From Uranotaenia lowii (Eukaryota; Arthropoda; Insecta; Diptera; Culicidae), in NCBI RefSeq assembly GCF_029784155.1, contig NC_073692.1, forward strand, positions 161,229,582 through 161,293,581: a DNA stretch of 64,000 bases. The letters are read 5' to 3'. This document shows, in pieces, positions 33,759-45,342 of the stretch. Position 1 is the stretch's first letter, and the number at the start of each line of letters is the position of its first letter. The position numbers and the translations under genes are program-made. The notes beneath the pieces were generated by a model, which was given only the letters and a program-made list of their open reading frames with translations, searched no databases and was not told where the DNA came from.

Positions 33759-34589
33759 CATAAGCAAGGTTCTATCAATTGGATACCCAGGAATTCTGTA
33801 ACAAATATAATATTTCAAATGATAACAATTATTTTTGAAATTTTCTTCATATATCTTTTCTGGCAAAAACTACCAAGATATTGCAGGATGAAATTCTGCA
33901 AGTATCTTTTTAATCTTTTTGTTGCATAAATATGAAAGTTGTCACAAATAATGTTATTGTTTAAAGTTAATGCAACATACTTTGTAACTGTGCAAGACGG
34001 ATGTATTGAATGAAAATGGATATGTTTTTCATTAGTCTTCCTATTTCTTACTTATTTTTTCATTTCAAAACTGATTATTACTGTAATCTCTTCAAATTGC
34101 GACAAGGTAAAAGAAAGTTGTTGCAACATCATCCTCCCCCTTGTTAAAGCCGTAACATTTTTTTGTTAAATGTGGAGAATTATTCTTATTCTTCTATAAT
34201 CTTATTCTATAATCAAGTGGAATAGTTGTTTCATTCATGGTAGGAACAGAATTCCAGATTTTCCGGAATTTGCGGACATTTCCGGGTTTTGAAAATGAAG
34301 CGGCCAAGTAAAATCGGTCTCTCTACTGTCTCGCCCGGATGCCAACATAATGCTTACTCTTAAGGCCCTCCAACTTATGTTTGGGTAAAAGCTATCAAGA
34401 TATTATTGCACGGGTGTCCCTTAGCTGTTGAATTTTATGTTTTCATACCAATTTTCTATTCCCGATTAGGTACCTTTCCTTTATTTTGAAAATTTAAGGC
34501 AGTATGATTAAAGAAATGTTAAACATTTTTCCAATGTCAGGGGGACCTCCCGGATTAGGAATTTCCTGGAACTATATTATAGAATTAAA
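33759..34589. other. AT-rich DNA, no gene seen
   Basis: Short frames only. A TTCCGGAATTTGCGGACATT-type patch near 34260 has no partner that I can identify. Confidence 0.4.
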
Positions 34590-35040
34590 CATTAGTTTCT
34601 CGATGCCATCATAAATCCAAAATAGTGGCTTCTGTTTAACTTTTCAAAGCTGTTAATCACTGAAAATGTCAAGTTTGCCAACAATTTAGGTAGCAAAGAA
34701 TTCGAATTTTTCTACTTGTCTTTATCTTGAAATCCAAGGTGACGGCTTCCGCTTAACTATAAAATGCAGTAAATGCCTGGAAATTGAATTGAAATTAGTT
34801 GAAGGAGCTCAACGAGTAGAAGTTGAATGACACCATTTTAAAATCCAAGATAGCGGTTTCTGCATAACCTTAAAATGCTGTAAAATACTGAAAATCAAAT
34901 GCAACCAAAATATGAGTTTTAAGTGATAGGGTTTAACGATAATATAACGAATTTCGCTATCTGACCCTATCTTGAATTCCAACATGGCGGCTTCCGCTCA
35001 TCGTAAAAAGGCTGTAAAAGACTGAACATCACATAAAACA
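34590..35040 (+). repeat. Second array of the ~130-bp minisatellite
   Basis: Four diverged units of about 120-130 bp containing ATCCAA(G/A)(A/G)T(G/A)G(C/T)GG, GGCTTC(C/T)GCTTAA and AAAATGC(T/A)GTAAA. They are clearly related to 12190-14290, some 20 kb away. Confidence 0.75.
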
Positions 35041-35394
35041 TCCACTTGAATAAATAAATGAAACTAAATGCAACGAGATAAAATAACAGATAAAAAAGAA
35101 AAAATCCATTGAAAACCAAAAAAGTTCAATAAACAAGTTAAAATCAGATACAAGAAGATTAAACTAAAATTAAAATTAAAATAAAGGATGGAAAACCAAT
35201 AAAACAATTGTAAACAACATAAAACAAAACAAGATTAGATGATTGAAACATTAATGGACAGAACCAGATAAAAAAAGAAAAATTTTAGGTAAAAAAGATA
35301 AAAACATACTTGAATAGATGAAGTATGATCAAAATAGAGAGAAACTTGACAGTCAAGAGATAATAAAACAATCCAATTTTTTTTTTGTTTCGAT

Positions 35395-35572
35395 TATAGT
35401 CGTTTTATCATCTTTATGGCATTCGCGACTTTATCAACGGTACAGTTGGCGGATCGTTATTGAAAAACTGATCCGGTACAACTGTGTTCGATGTTTGTTC
35501 TTGGGCTCGAACTCGCGGACATCGGCTCAGGAGACAACAGACTTGCCAACTGCGCTATATCACAAGCCCTAG
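35395..35572 (-). mobile_element. tRNA-derived SINE
   Basis: On the minus strand a tRNA-like head starts near 35572: GGGCTTGTGATATAGCGCAG, with an A-box-like TATAGCGCAGTTGGC (complement of 35545-35559) and a B-box-like GCGAGTTCGAGCCC (complement of 35503-35516). A body follows with CATCGAACACAGTTGTACCG. A second, head-truncated copy lies at 42038-42142. Confidence 0.72.
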
Positions 35573-37456
35573 ACAATCCAATATTGAACAAGATAGAAAA
35601 ACAAAAAAAAAACCAAGACATAACATAATAATACGTAAATCACCTAAAACTGATTTTTAAACAAAGTTCAACAAGATGAGAAATGGTGAATAATGCCATG
35701 AAAGGCAAGATTTATCAACTCAGAAGTAAACAATATAAATGTATAGAAAACAAATAATTATAATGAAATAGTTCAAACATGACACAATATATCATTAAAC
35801 ACATTTTAATAAACGAACCAGAAATCTTATGGACATTTTTTTGAAGTTAACGGAAGCCTCAACTTTAGATTGACATAAATTTTCATCTGTTTTTTTCTTT
35901 TTCTATATCATTTTTAACCCTTCGTTTCATAAAGTTACAAATATGCAACAATTAATTAAAACTGTTCTAAACTTCACATTTAGCTAAAAAGTAAATTTTT
36001 TTTTCGATGGGAATAATATTTATAATTTCAAGATCACGTTCAATTAAAAAAAAATATTTTTAGTGTTTATAGGAACCAAAAAAACTCACTTGAATCTGAA
36101 AAATATGGAATGTGGAAAAAGCCTAATTTTTCAAATTTTTGGCCTAGTGTAATTCATATTGAGAATTTTTTTTCGACTCAGAAAAAATATTTTCGTATTC
36201 CCACTAAAGTAATTTACATAATAAACAAAATTTGAGATTTTTTTTTTGTTTTTTCTCTGATATAATGGGTTTTCAATAACTGTTGCAAATATGCAACACT
36301 ATGCAACGGTAGTACCCTAGCTAGTTATATGGGTTCCATAGTGTGTTTTCGAAACTTGCATCGTTAAACAGTGTATTTGTTTCCCGATGACAATGTTTTC
36401 GTTATTAATGATTTATTATCATGTTCAGGCCGTATTAAGAGGGGGGGGATGAGAAAAATTGCACCCCCCCCCCCCTGAATAAAGAAGGCCCCCGAGGTGA
36501 AGAAAAAAAAGTTTTACTCTAAACCGTTATCAAAACTAGAAAAATATTATAAACTAATCAATTAATCAAACTTTAAACTAGGACGGGTCCGAATAATTAA
36601 CTTATTTAGGATTTGTAATTCAGCGTGTGTAAAACACATTATTTTGATTTTTTTCCGCGGCCCATTGGTATAACAGATACATATTTTGAATAAAAAAAAA
36701 TATCGGATGCCTTCATAACTTGCAAAATAAGCATACACCAATTTTCAAAAGTTCTATATTATTCAACGTGATTCAAACTCAAGTACGGGGCTTTATCCAG
36801 AGAGTTGAAAAATCTAAAAACAAACAACGAATACGCTTTTTTATTTTTCCACTTGAAAACTCAGTACTATCTGCCAACATTCGATAACCGAGGTTTGAAG
36901 TATTGTTTTGCTTTTTTTTTCTTAGAGATGAATGAATGATTTGATTGAAAATTACAATGCTCATTATTTTTTACTAAAGTATGAGCCGTTTCTTATTATC
37001 AATCGACGAAAAATGCTCTTTATTTATACTATTCAACCTTTTCCTGGAAGCTTTGGAAGTTGATTTTAAATTGAAACTTTTTGTTCTCGAATTTAGTTTT
37101 ATTTTTATTTCTTTTTTTTTCTTAAACTGATTTCAAGTTTGAATTCTAATTTAAGAATCATGTTCCAAATTCTAATGCTCATTCCGAAGAAATCTTTATT
37201 GTTCTTTTAATTTTGCCAACAAATGATATTTAATAGTTTAATGTAATTTGTAATTGGATCATTCCTTCAAAACTAAATTGAGACTTTGCTCTTCAATATC
37301 AAGTTTGTTTATTAAAACTGGCATATAGTTATGGTATGATTTAAGATTAAGAATCTTTATCAGAACCAATTTAAATACGTTTTCGGAATTGATTTGTGTT
37401 GATTTGTTCAAGGTTATGTTCAGATAAGTTGTATAGGTAAGAAGCTTTCCATTTTG

Positions 37457-37675
37457 CCGCCGGTCGTGGCCTAGTGGATAGCGTTCCAGCCATCTAAGCC
37501 AGAGTCCATGAGATCGAATCCCGATCACGGCACATATAGTGCTCTTTCCGTGGTCTGGTGGTAAGATGCTAGCCATAAAATCCTTGAAAGATGTACGCCT
37601 TAGAGTTAAGTAAATTAGATCTCTTCAAAGAAACATGAAGTTTCACTGAGATCCTATATGTGTGTGTTCGTTTTT
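37457..37675 (+). mobile_element. tRNA-derived SINE, family 1
   Basis: The tRNA-like head has A-box GTGGCCTAGTGG (37466-37477) and B-box GATCGAATCCC (37513-37523). The body reads TGGTCTGGTGGTAAGATGCTAG, AAAGATGTACG(C/A), GATCT(C/T)TTCAAAGAA(A/T)CATGA and CTGAGATCCTA. The same body recurs at 47720-47920. Confidence 0.75.
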
Positions 37676-37754
37676 TTTAGCACCTTCAAGCAAACGTAAG
37701 GAGTAATTTCCTCAGTAGGTGGTATATTATCGCATAACTACTCCTAGCTAATTT

Positions 37755-38108
37755 CTCGAGAGTCTTTGTAGTCTAGTGGATAAGCTGGTGCGAGTCTGGT
37801 TCCGATGTGCCAGGCTGGATTCGATTCCCGGTATCGGCGAGAAAACTTTTGGGTTCGAATCCCATAAGTGGCCGACAGGTAAGATGTGTTTCCTCTTATA
37901 CCTGATTATATGAATGTTTAACCAGCTGCCAGCTGGCCAGGTATATACACGGATGCCGGAATACCTCTAAGTAACCTGATTGACTCGTTCTTCCAAAATA
38001 TACCTACATACGAAGCCATGGGGTCGGTCCAAGAATGCATGTGAGCACATACTTAGGCAGAAACTGCGGTGAATCCGTGCACCCATGGTGGAAAACCAAC
38101 ATACATAA
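37755..38108 (+). mobile_element. tRNA-derived SINE, family 2, with doubled B box
   Basis: A-box-like TGTAGTCTAGTGG (37768-37780) and B-box GGATTCGATTCCC (37817-37829), then a second B-box-like GGGTTCGAATCCC at 37851-37863. The tail carries GCCAGCTGGCCAGGTAT and CGGTGAATCCGTGCACCC and ends in CATACATA repeats. The same tail is at 9490-9865. Two tRNA-like units directly behind one another recall the dimeric tRNA SINEs described in Culex, but the identity is not established. Confidence 0.72.
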
Positions 38109-38185
38109 CTACTCCCAGATAAATTCTCAACTTTCCGGTGTCCAGAAATCTAGATTTGCGAAGTTCCTGTGCGAAAACTATGATT

Positions 38186-38255
38186 AGTGCAAGAGAAATT
38201 AGGAATAAGCATTTATTTCCAGTGCAAGAGAAATTAGGAATAAGCATTTATTTCC
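38186..38255 (+). repeat. Exact 35-bp tandem duplication
   Basis: Two identical 35-base units, 38186-38220 and 38221-38255, both starting AGTGCAAGAGAAATTAGG. Perfect identity indicates a recent slippage or duplication. Confidence 0.95.
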
Positions 38256-38451
38256 AGTTGTCGAGTGTGAAGAAAAAAAGGTGTAACCGTTTCATGTTGT
38301 TGCAAATTTGCAACAATTAATATTTTTTGCTAAATAACCGAAATATGTGAAAATAATATTTTTTCCTTATTTTTCCCTTCATGTATTCATCATTGCGCAC
38401 TATTGAGAATTTTTTCGAGAAAAAATAAAAAATCATGAAATGAAGGGTTAA

Positions 38452-39070
38452 CCTACTTTTATCTCTTTAGTTTTCATCTGGTTTTATTTATCCTTTTTAT
38501 GTCATTCAATTTTGTTTATCAATCGTAATTTTTATTATGTTTGAATTTTTTTCGTCTAGTTTAATATTGTTTTATCAATCTTTTTTTTTGTATTATTTTC
38601 TTCTTGTTTGCTCTTATTTATTTTTATATTTAACTTATTTTTATTTCTGGTTGATTTATCTTGTTCCATTTTATTTTATTTGTGAAATACCGCTTATTTG
38701 GTTCATTTTTTCAATGCATTTTCTAGTAAACAATTTTGTTGTTTTGTTTCGTTTTGTCTTCCTTTTTAAAAGTTTCATTTTGATCTTTCTGGCTTTGTCT
38801 TGTTTAACCAAGTTTCATCGAATTGCCTGTTGTTGTTATTTCTGGAAAGCCATTTTTAGTTAAAATTTATTAACTTTGGTCTTGGTTAATCTTTTAATCA
38901 TTTTTCCTTGGTGAATCTGGTTTATCTTGTTTTTTTTTTGTTTCTTCATAAGTTTAAGTTTATTGCACCTTATTTTATTTTGATTCTTTTTATTATCTGA
39001 TTTCCTATAATTTTTCATATTATTCGATATTTACTTTTACTGTTTCATCTGGATTTATCCTGTTTGATCT
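38452..39070. other. T-rich DNA, no gene seen
   Basis: The plus strand is strikingly T-rich, giving a 108-codon Phe/Leu-rich chance frame (38537-38863). I regard this as composition, not coding. Confidence 0.5.
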
Positions 39071-39074
39071 TGTA

Positions 39075-39540
39075 GGAATAGAAGAACTCAAAAAGCAGGA
39101 AGCTGCTTACGAAAATGATGTTAGTCGAGTGTTTCGTGGCATTGAAAATGGGAGGCTTACTAATGAATTTCAGGAATCTCCAAGATTTGTGATATTTGTC
39201 TGAAAGCCAGAGGGCACGCAAAACGAACGATCTATAACGACGCCAATGGGAAAGCTATTGCTAGCACGATTTGCGCACAAAATGCGTGTTTTCAACAACG
39301 TGTGTAGGATATTTCGAAGATGTTTTAAAAATCAAGTGCTTATCTCCGGAGCCGGGAGCGAGCTATATGACAGCTGTTTTTCCACAAGGTCATACTTAGT
39401 AGTTTTGTTAGGCATCTGGATGGGGAATTGGACCTGGAGTCATCAGAAGAGATGCCAGGCTTCAATTCGCCAACAAGAGAAGTTTGTGAATTTTACCCGG
39501 GGATAGCAACAGAGAGGATTCTTGGTATTTGGAATGGTAA
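39075..39540 (+). pseudogene. Decayed coding-like stretch, unrecognised
   Basis: After a pyrimidine-rich, acceptor-like TTTGATCTTGTAG (ending 39074) one frame reads GIEELKKQEAAYENDVSRVF and continues to about 39180. A frame shift there leads into KICDICLKARGHAKRTIYND and on to ICAQNACFQQRV, ending in TAG at 39305-39307. A later frame gives LESSEEMPGFNSPTREVCEF to about 39510. The charged, balanced residue use and the CxxC then CxxxxC spacing look like former protein (possibly zinc-binding), unlike the surrounding AT-rich noise. I cannot name the family. It may be a retrocopy or the remains of a transposon gene. Confidence 0.45.
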
Positions 39541-39557
39541 TGATCGAAATTCCACCA

Positions 39558-39989
39558 TTATAGCACAAGTTGTGAGAATTTGCAACAATTCGCACAATTC
39601 CTTCCTCTTTGAGCAATGGTTTTTTCTCATTTTAACACAAATTTCCTTTGTTTCTCGAACAATTTAACACAATTTCAATCATTGTCTGCACAATTTGCGT
39701 GATCATTGGCGTATCTTCTCTCCTTGTCTTAGTCCCACGATTTTACACCGAATGTTTATGAGAGGTGCAAAGGTAGACTAGGAAGAAAATCTCGTGTGTC
39801 GAACGGTGGACTGAGGCGAAAAGAGATAATACGCCAATGATCACGCAAGTTGGGTAGCCAATGATTAAAATTGTGTTAAATTGTGTCCAATTGAGCGGGA
39901 AAATGTGTAAATTTGTGTGAAAATAAGAGAAACCAGTTCTCAGAGAAAGAGAGAAAGAAATTGTGCGTATTGCAGGAAATTGTGCTGTA
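39558..39989. mobile_element. Hairpin (foldback) element, ~430 bp
   Basis: Arms of about 160 bp face each other: 39564-39720 (TAGCACAAG, CAATTTAACACAATTTCAAT, TTGCGTGATCATTGGCGTAT) and the complement at 39822-39985. The ends read TTATAGCACAA and (complement) TTACAGCACAA. No coding potential. The PIF-like MITE starts exactly at its right edge. Confidence 0.65.
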
Positions 39990-39990
39990 A

Positions 39991-40319
39991 AGCGGGCCAC
40001 AGACTACACAACATTTGTACAAATGCGATGAAATTCGATGAAATTTTGTCGCTGTGAGCACGATTTGCATAGTGTATGGCACTGCTTGAATGAGCGCCCA
40101 AACGGTTGGAGTAAAATCGGTCGGGATCGAAATATTTTGTACAAAACATTCTCCCACCCGGGGTGGAGATGGTTTTTTTGTTGCTGTTGCTGTTTTCGCC
40201 AGCAATCATTTGTGTTCGCGTGAAATATGTTTGTATAGTGTGTGGGCGAGCATAGATCAAACAATCGACGCGGAATCATCGAATTTGTACAGGCCAATTT
40301 GTGTAGTCTATGGCCCGCT
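39991..40319. mobile_element. PIF/Harbinger-like MITE, 329 bp
   Basis: Terminal inverted repeats AGCGGGCCACAGACTACACA and (right end, complemented) AGCGGGCCATAGACTACACA. The 3-bp duplication TAA is at 39988-39990 and 40320-40322. Length, GGGCC-bearing ends and the TAA target fit PIF/Harbinger. Non-coding. Confidence 0.8.
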
Positions 40320-40322
40320 TAA

Positions 40323-40976
40323 TGGAGAAGTTTTACTCATAACCATACTAGATACAAAGAATTTTCTCTCTATTGCTATTCCCCGATGTCAAAAATGTCT
40401 CTCTTCAGCCACAATTTGAAACGGTCCTCCACAATTTAACACGTTTGTCGCCACGCTCATTTTGGTAGATTTACTAGCCAGGCTCAAAGAAATTTTCGGA
40501 GCGAGAAAGAAAAGAGTGAGAACTCTTACTTTATAACGTGTGGCTAAAATGAGCGGCTAACTCGAGTAAAAGAGCGTAGCACGTTTTTGATGTGACGGGG
40601 TCTCCTAGGAAATACACCCGTCACACGAATATGGGTCCCATGGCGACGAACTTGTTAAGTACGGTGATCTTCCGGAATTTGTGGTGACCCTTCACAACTT
40701 TTGTCGAAGGATCGAGATAGAATGTGGCAACCAGTGATGGTAAATTTCGCCCGTCACGCTTGACCCGACTAGTTTTGTTTCATCAAACGACTGGCACTGT
40801 TCTCAATTGACGGAGCCTCACTACTCGCATGACGGATAAAGCACGACAACAATCAACATTTCTCCATCATCGACTGGCGAAGCTCCTACACATGGTCAAA
40901 ATTTCTCCTGAGAGTGACTGGCAAATCTCTTCACACTTCGATCGGCTGCTGACGGCAGGTACAACTAATTGAACGA
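40323..40976. other. Balanced-composition DNA, no assigned gene
   Basis: Around 40620-40740 a plus-strand stretch reads GDELVKYGDLPEFVVTLHNF in one frame, with stops on both sides. This could be a small transposon-gene remnant, but I cannot identify it. The rest shows nothing definite. Confidence 0.35.
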
Positions 40977-41150
40977 CTTGCTGGCAGAGAGCAACAATAG
41001 CAATAAAAAACTGAAAACGAGCTTGCTGGCAGGAGCAACAATAATAATAAATGCTTTTCTTGTTCCTCTTCGGTCGTCTTCGGCTTGCTGGCAGGAGCAA
41101 CAATAATAATAAATGCGTTTCTTTTTCGTCATCGGTCGTTTGAATGCGAT
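40977..41150 (-). repeat. ~60-bp tandem repeat with AATAAT tracts
   Basis: CTTGCTGGCAGGAGCAACAA and AATAATAATAAATGC recur near 41022-41056 and 41082-41116, with an earlier diverged unit at 40977-41010 (CTTGCTGGCAGAGAGCAACA). Confidence 0.8.
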
Positions 41151-42006
41151 TGCTTGACTAGGTTATTATTTTAGCTTCAAATGAATGGGGAATGAATGAC
41201 TGGCAAACGAAGTGACTGGTCGTTAAGGAACAGTCAATTCAACGGCTTCAACGTATGAAATAGATTTCTCGCTGTGTTCCGATATTTCAATCTTGTTACC
41301 TGATAATCACAATTGTGCTAGCTCTTTGCGGTGTACTGTCCCAAACCACACAGGGGGACAACTTGTATAAAATGTAACCTATTTTCCCCAGCGTTCTGGC
41401 TGTGGTCTACTTCTGGTTAGTATAACGCGCAGAGGACGTGTCCGTGCATATTTCAGCAAGCGGATTCCGCCTTTCGACATCGCCGCCAGAATCGAGAAAA
41501 TTTTATAACGAGAGCAAGAACCAGTAGAAAAAAAAAACAAACTGTAATGTTTGCACTTTTTGCTTGCTCGCTGGCTGCCATTCGTTAGGAGATGATTTTT
41601 TCATGTTTCCCCTTGGCCACTTTGGCTGTTGGTGCCCGAGGGAATTTTAGCCCAAGCAATGGCTTGATTTTTCTTACCTTGACAGGGGACTTTTCTTCGG
41701 GACTGGGTCCTTGATTGGATTCTCTTTTGCTGAAGGAGCAGCAAAAAAAAAATTACCACAATCGATTGGGCTGCGACGACATACCCATATTGAGAGGGAA
41801 GGATTTTGCACACAAAAAGCGTCGTAAATGACACATCTCTATCAGAGTTTGTGGACCGATAGAGTATGTATGTTAGTAAACTTGAAGAGGAAACAAATCA
41901 ATATTTCTTCCTACTTGACTGATGGAGTTAATATTCTTTTCAAAGGGAGTTCTGGGATATCTATTAACGATAATTTTTTTTTTAACTTTGTAACAAGATT
42001 TTTTTT
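41151..42006. other. No gene recognised
   Basis: Moderately balanced at first, AT-rich at the end. The short open frames do not match any protein I know. Confidence 0.4.
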
Positions 42007-42050
42007 TGTTTGTAGTTTGTAGTTTGTAGTTTGTTTTGTAGTTGGCGGAC
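42007..42050 (+). repeat. Short TTTGTAG tandem repeat
   Basis: TTTGTAG is repeated at a 7-bp period several times directly before the SINE-derived sequence. Confidence 0.8.
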
Positions 42051-42142
42051 AGTCATTAAAAAACTTAACCGGTACAACTGTGATCGATGTTTACTCTTAG
42101 GCTGGAACTCACTTAAAGTTACATCGGCTCAGGAAGAAACAA
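42038..42142 (-). mobile_element. SINE copy lacking its tRNA head
   Basis: Matches 35440-35535 (GTTGGCGGA, CCGGTACAACTGTG(A/T)TCGATGTTT, CATCGGCTCAGGA). The homologous text stops before the A-box region, so the copy is truncated on the head side. Confidence 0.65.
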
Positions 42143-45100
42143 GATAATTTATTCTTTTGAGATCATTCAATATGTATGCATTATGGAGGACATAATTTTA
42201 CAAAATATGTTTAAATAATAAACTTGATTTTTTGTCTGACAAATGATATTTAAAAATTCACTGCAAATACTATGCGAAATTATTTGGGTATAGATAATTC
42301 ATCATGTGTATTGTAAAATGTAAAATTATTAACCCTGTAAAACCTAAAACAATTTGCTGTAAAATTCACAGAAATACGGTTTTATAATTACAAAAAAAAT
42401 TTTTTGACAATTTAAAAAAAAAAGCAGAGGCACAGGGACTAAGGAACTTGACTTTTTGTACTTTTTTGGTAGGAGTTTCAACCATTTTTCTAAATTTGGG
42501 ACCATATTAAGACTGATTGATAGCTATATGTTCGCAAAATTTTGGTTTAAAGTGTTCTTAAAAGAGCAGAAAAATTTCAAAATGTTTTATAAGTAAACAA
42601 AGAATTTCTCGAAGCGATGCCATTGTTTCCCAAACCCTTTTCATTTCTCTTAACTTACATAGGGTAGTTTTTCATTCTAAAAATCATCCTGTTTTTAGAT
42701 CTTACTGTCAATCATTTTTAGACATATTTCAAGTTTTCTCATGATATTGTGCTTCTCTTAGCTGTTACTTTAGACAACTCTTTGTCAACCAGTTCAAATT
42801 CTTATAGATTGTTAGATTTACATACTTTGAAGCATTTAGTTCAATTCGTATTGGCATTGGTTTTATGCTGATATTTTTAATCTGATTCATCTGATTGGAA
42901 TCATAAGTTACTTAATTTGAGGATTTTGGAAACTTACACTAGCTGACTTTTTGCTACCCCGAATTGTTATAAATGTTTAATTTATTCATCCCTTCTTAAC
43001 TTCTTTACTATGCAACTTAGAGATAGCATTCCATGTTAAATGCTGTTGAACAACAAAATCTTTCTAACAAACGGATTGTATAGTGAAATATTTTTTTTAA
43101 ATTTTTTAAAAGTTATGTCTTTAAGATCTTAAAAAAATTAAACTCCACAAAATAAACTCAATATTTGTCAACTCTGAGATTGGTTAAGATTATCTCGGAG
43201 TGTCAAGACTTGTTTGTGTATCAAAGCCAATAAAAATAAATTGAAGATTTTTCTGGTAGTGTCGTTATATTCGACTATGTATGGAACCCTCCTGTTTGGA
43301 AAATATGTGGAAAATATTTTCATTGTGCATGAAAATGGATTTAATACAATCAATCAAAGCATCACGTTAAGAATTTAATTGTGCATCAATTTTGGAACAA
43401 TTTTTTTGAAAAATTAACATATTACAATCACACAAAACCATCTCATTGAATCAAGCTCGAAATCATTTCTATCGCGGTATGCAAGAAAGTGGATAAACGA
43501 AGGTGTAGATGTAACAACATATTTTGACTGATTAAAAAACCTGAAATTAAAAACAAAATATCAGTTGAAAAGAGAAATGTTTATAAAATTTGAATTATAA
43601 ACTCATTTCTTTCCAAGATCATAAGTTTATTCTTTTGTAAATGACTTGATACCTTATTAACGAAATCTGGAAATGTACAATGTTGGTAGTTTGAAAAAAA
43701 AAAAGGTGGCTGCATAGATGTTAATATGCATCGTTTAAATCATGCTAATGCAGCTTGGAAATGGTGCGAAAGTATAAAAAAATTGTCTAAAATTGAAAAT
43801 CAACGATATATTTCGCAAAAAATCATTCCAAATCTAGGCCGGGCAAACAGGGGGGTTAGTAATAAATCACTCTGAGCCTAAGACATCTCATTCCTCAACA
43901 ATACATGACGTTCATGAACTAAAGCTTCTTTTAAATTGACAATTTCGAAAAGCATTTTAATTAACATTTAATAATCAAACTCAAATCTTTACACACAAAA
44001 TCCCTACCTCGTCTTTATAATTGATTGTTTTTAAGAAGGGCATCTAAACAAGTTTATCAATAACATTTTTACCAATCACTTTTAAAATAAAAAAAACCTT
44101 TATCATTTTTTATCATTACAAATTTTGTGCACATACACACACAGAGTATTAGTCAAGAAACCAATTTTAGCTACAATTTTATTTTGTGTTTCCTTAAACT
44201 CTACATCCAAAAGAATTTTGAAAAATTTCACAAGGCCACATAATTCACCTTTTTTTCTTAGGTACAATAATTTAGGAACCAATTTAGATCAATTTTCGTG
44301 CTCCGAAACTTTTGAAAAAAGATTTAAATAATTTAAAAAAAAATCTTCGCCTTTCTGACAAAGCTTTAAAATATTACAAAAAATAGAAAATTTAAAGTTC
44401 TCTAATAAATATAATAAATAAAGATTTTTTTAACTTTCTTCAAGATACCAAGTAGTTTTGACATCTACGGAGAAAGTTATAAAAGCTTTCTATTTGTTTA
44501 CTTTTCCCAATCCTGTGAAATATAAGAATGTGACGTATTTTTTAAGAAGTATTATAACTAAATTGATTTTCAGACATTTTCAAAAGTAAAATTCAAACCT
44601 TTCTGCAGACTTCAGCAAATTTGTTTACATGAAATAAATTCTTTAACTTTTTAAAACATTTTTCAGTAATAATACAAATACCTACTTATTCTAAAAAAAT
44701 TAAAACAACTTGAAAGAAATTTTACTTTTTTAGATCTGTTTCATCATCATTATCAAAATATTATTCCTATATTGAATCTAGTATAATCAACAATTTTAGA
44801 ATCAGTTTTTTTTTTATTTCATGTAGATTTGATAGTGAATCAGTTGTTTTTTAATTGATTAAACTTAAAACTGATTTACATTTAATCACAAAAACTTCCA
44901 ATCACCTTAACGAAGGTAATTGAGAAGTAGTGATAAAAGATTCGGGTTCAAAACGCTAAAATCTAACAAATCGATCCATTAAACATATGCTCCAAAAATT
45001 TATCTGTTTCATCATAATTTTAATTTTTGAAGAGTTTTATCATGTAAGTTATGTTCGTTAATATAATTTATCGACCTTGTTAGTAAAAGTTACAAAAAGT

Positions 45101-45342
45101 TATAGGCGAATCGAAAGTTGGGAGAAATGAAAAGATATTTAAAATAAGTGACCGGCATTTGATATGAAGCATTTTCATCACATGTCATCAATTTGTAACT
45201 CATGGATCAAATTTTCATTTTTATAATCTGGGAATGTTCTTAACAAAATAACATAACTTTTACAGACAAGACTGATAATTTAAATTTTCAAGTTAATTTT
45301 GGGAATTTTATAGTCGAACCAATGGAATTAAATAAATTTATA
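42143..45342. other. Very AT-rich DNA, no gene seen
   Basis: No coding region. A Helitron-like terminus (ACTAGCTGAC, CTAG at 42939-42942) is isolated. The segment 43870-44060 is a diverged copy of 62990-63160 (CCTAAGACA, GACGTTCATGAA, CTACCTCGTCTTTA), an unnamed dispersed repeat. Confidence 0.5.

Larger units (their letters stand above)
35918..38447. mobile_element. TTAA-flanked element with CCCTTC ends (piggyBac-like)
   Basis: The left end is CCCTTCGTTTCAT, preceded by TTAA (35914-35917). The right end is the complement, ATGAAATGAAGGG, followed by TTAA (38448-38451); the 13-bp inverted repeats differ at one base. Near-palindromic 16-mers of the form GTTGCAAATWTGCAAC occur at 35934, 36282 and 38299 near the ends. 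Two SINE units (37457-38108) sit inside. No transposase frame. Because the TIR is short, a chance pairing of two repeat ends is possible. Confidence 0.55.

Noticed and set aside
29309..36440. GGGCCGGATAAAGCC (29309) and CAGGCCGTATTAAGAGGG (36426) as ends of one hAT element
   Set aside because: Both face the same direction, and no matching 8-bp duplication exists, so they cannot be the two ends of one element.
37457..37530. Possible functional tRNA gene
   Set aside because: The A and B boxes are present, but acceptor pairing is imperfect and the unit continues into a SINE body that is repeated elsewhere.
38537..38863. 108-codon Phe/Leu-rich frame resembling a membrane protein
   Set aside because: The plus strand is simply T-rich here; the hydrophobic look is a composition effect.
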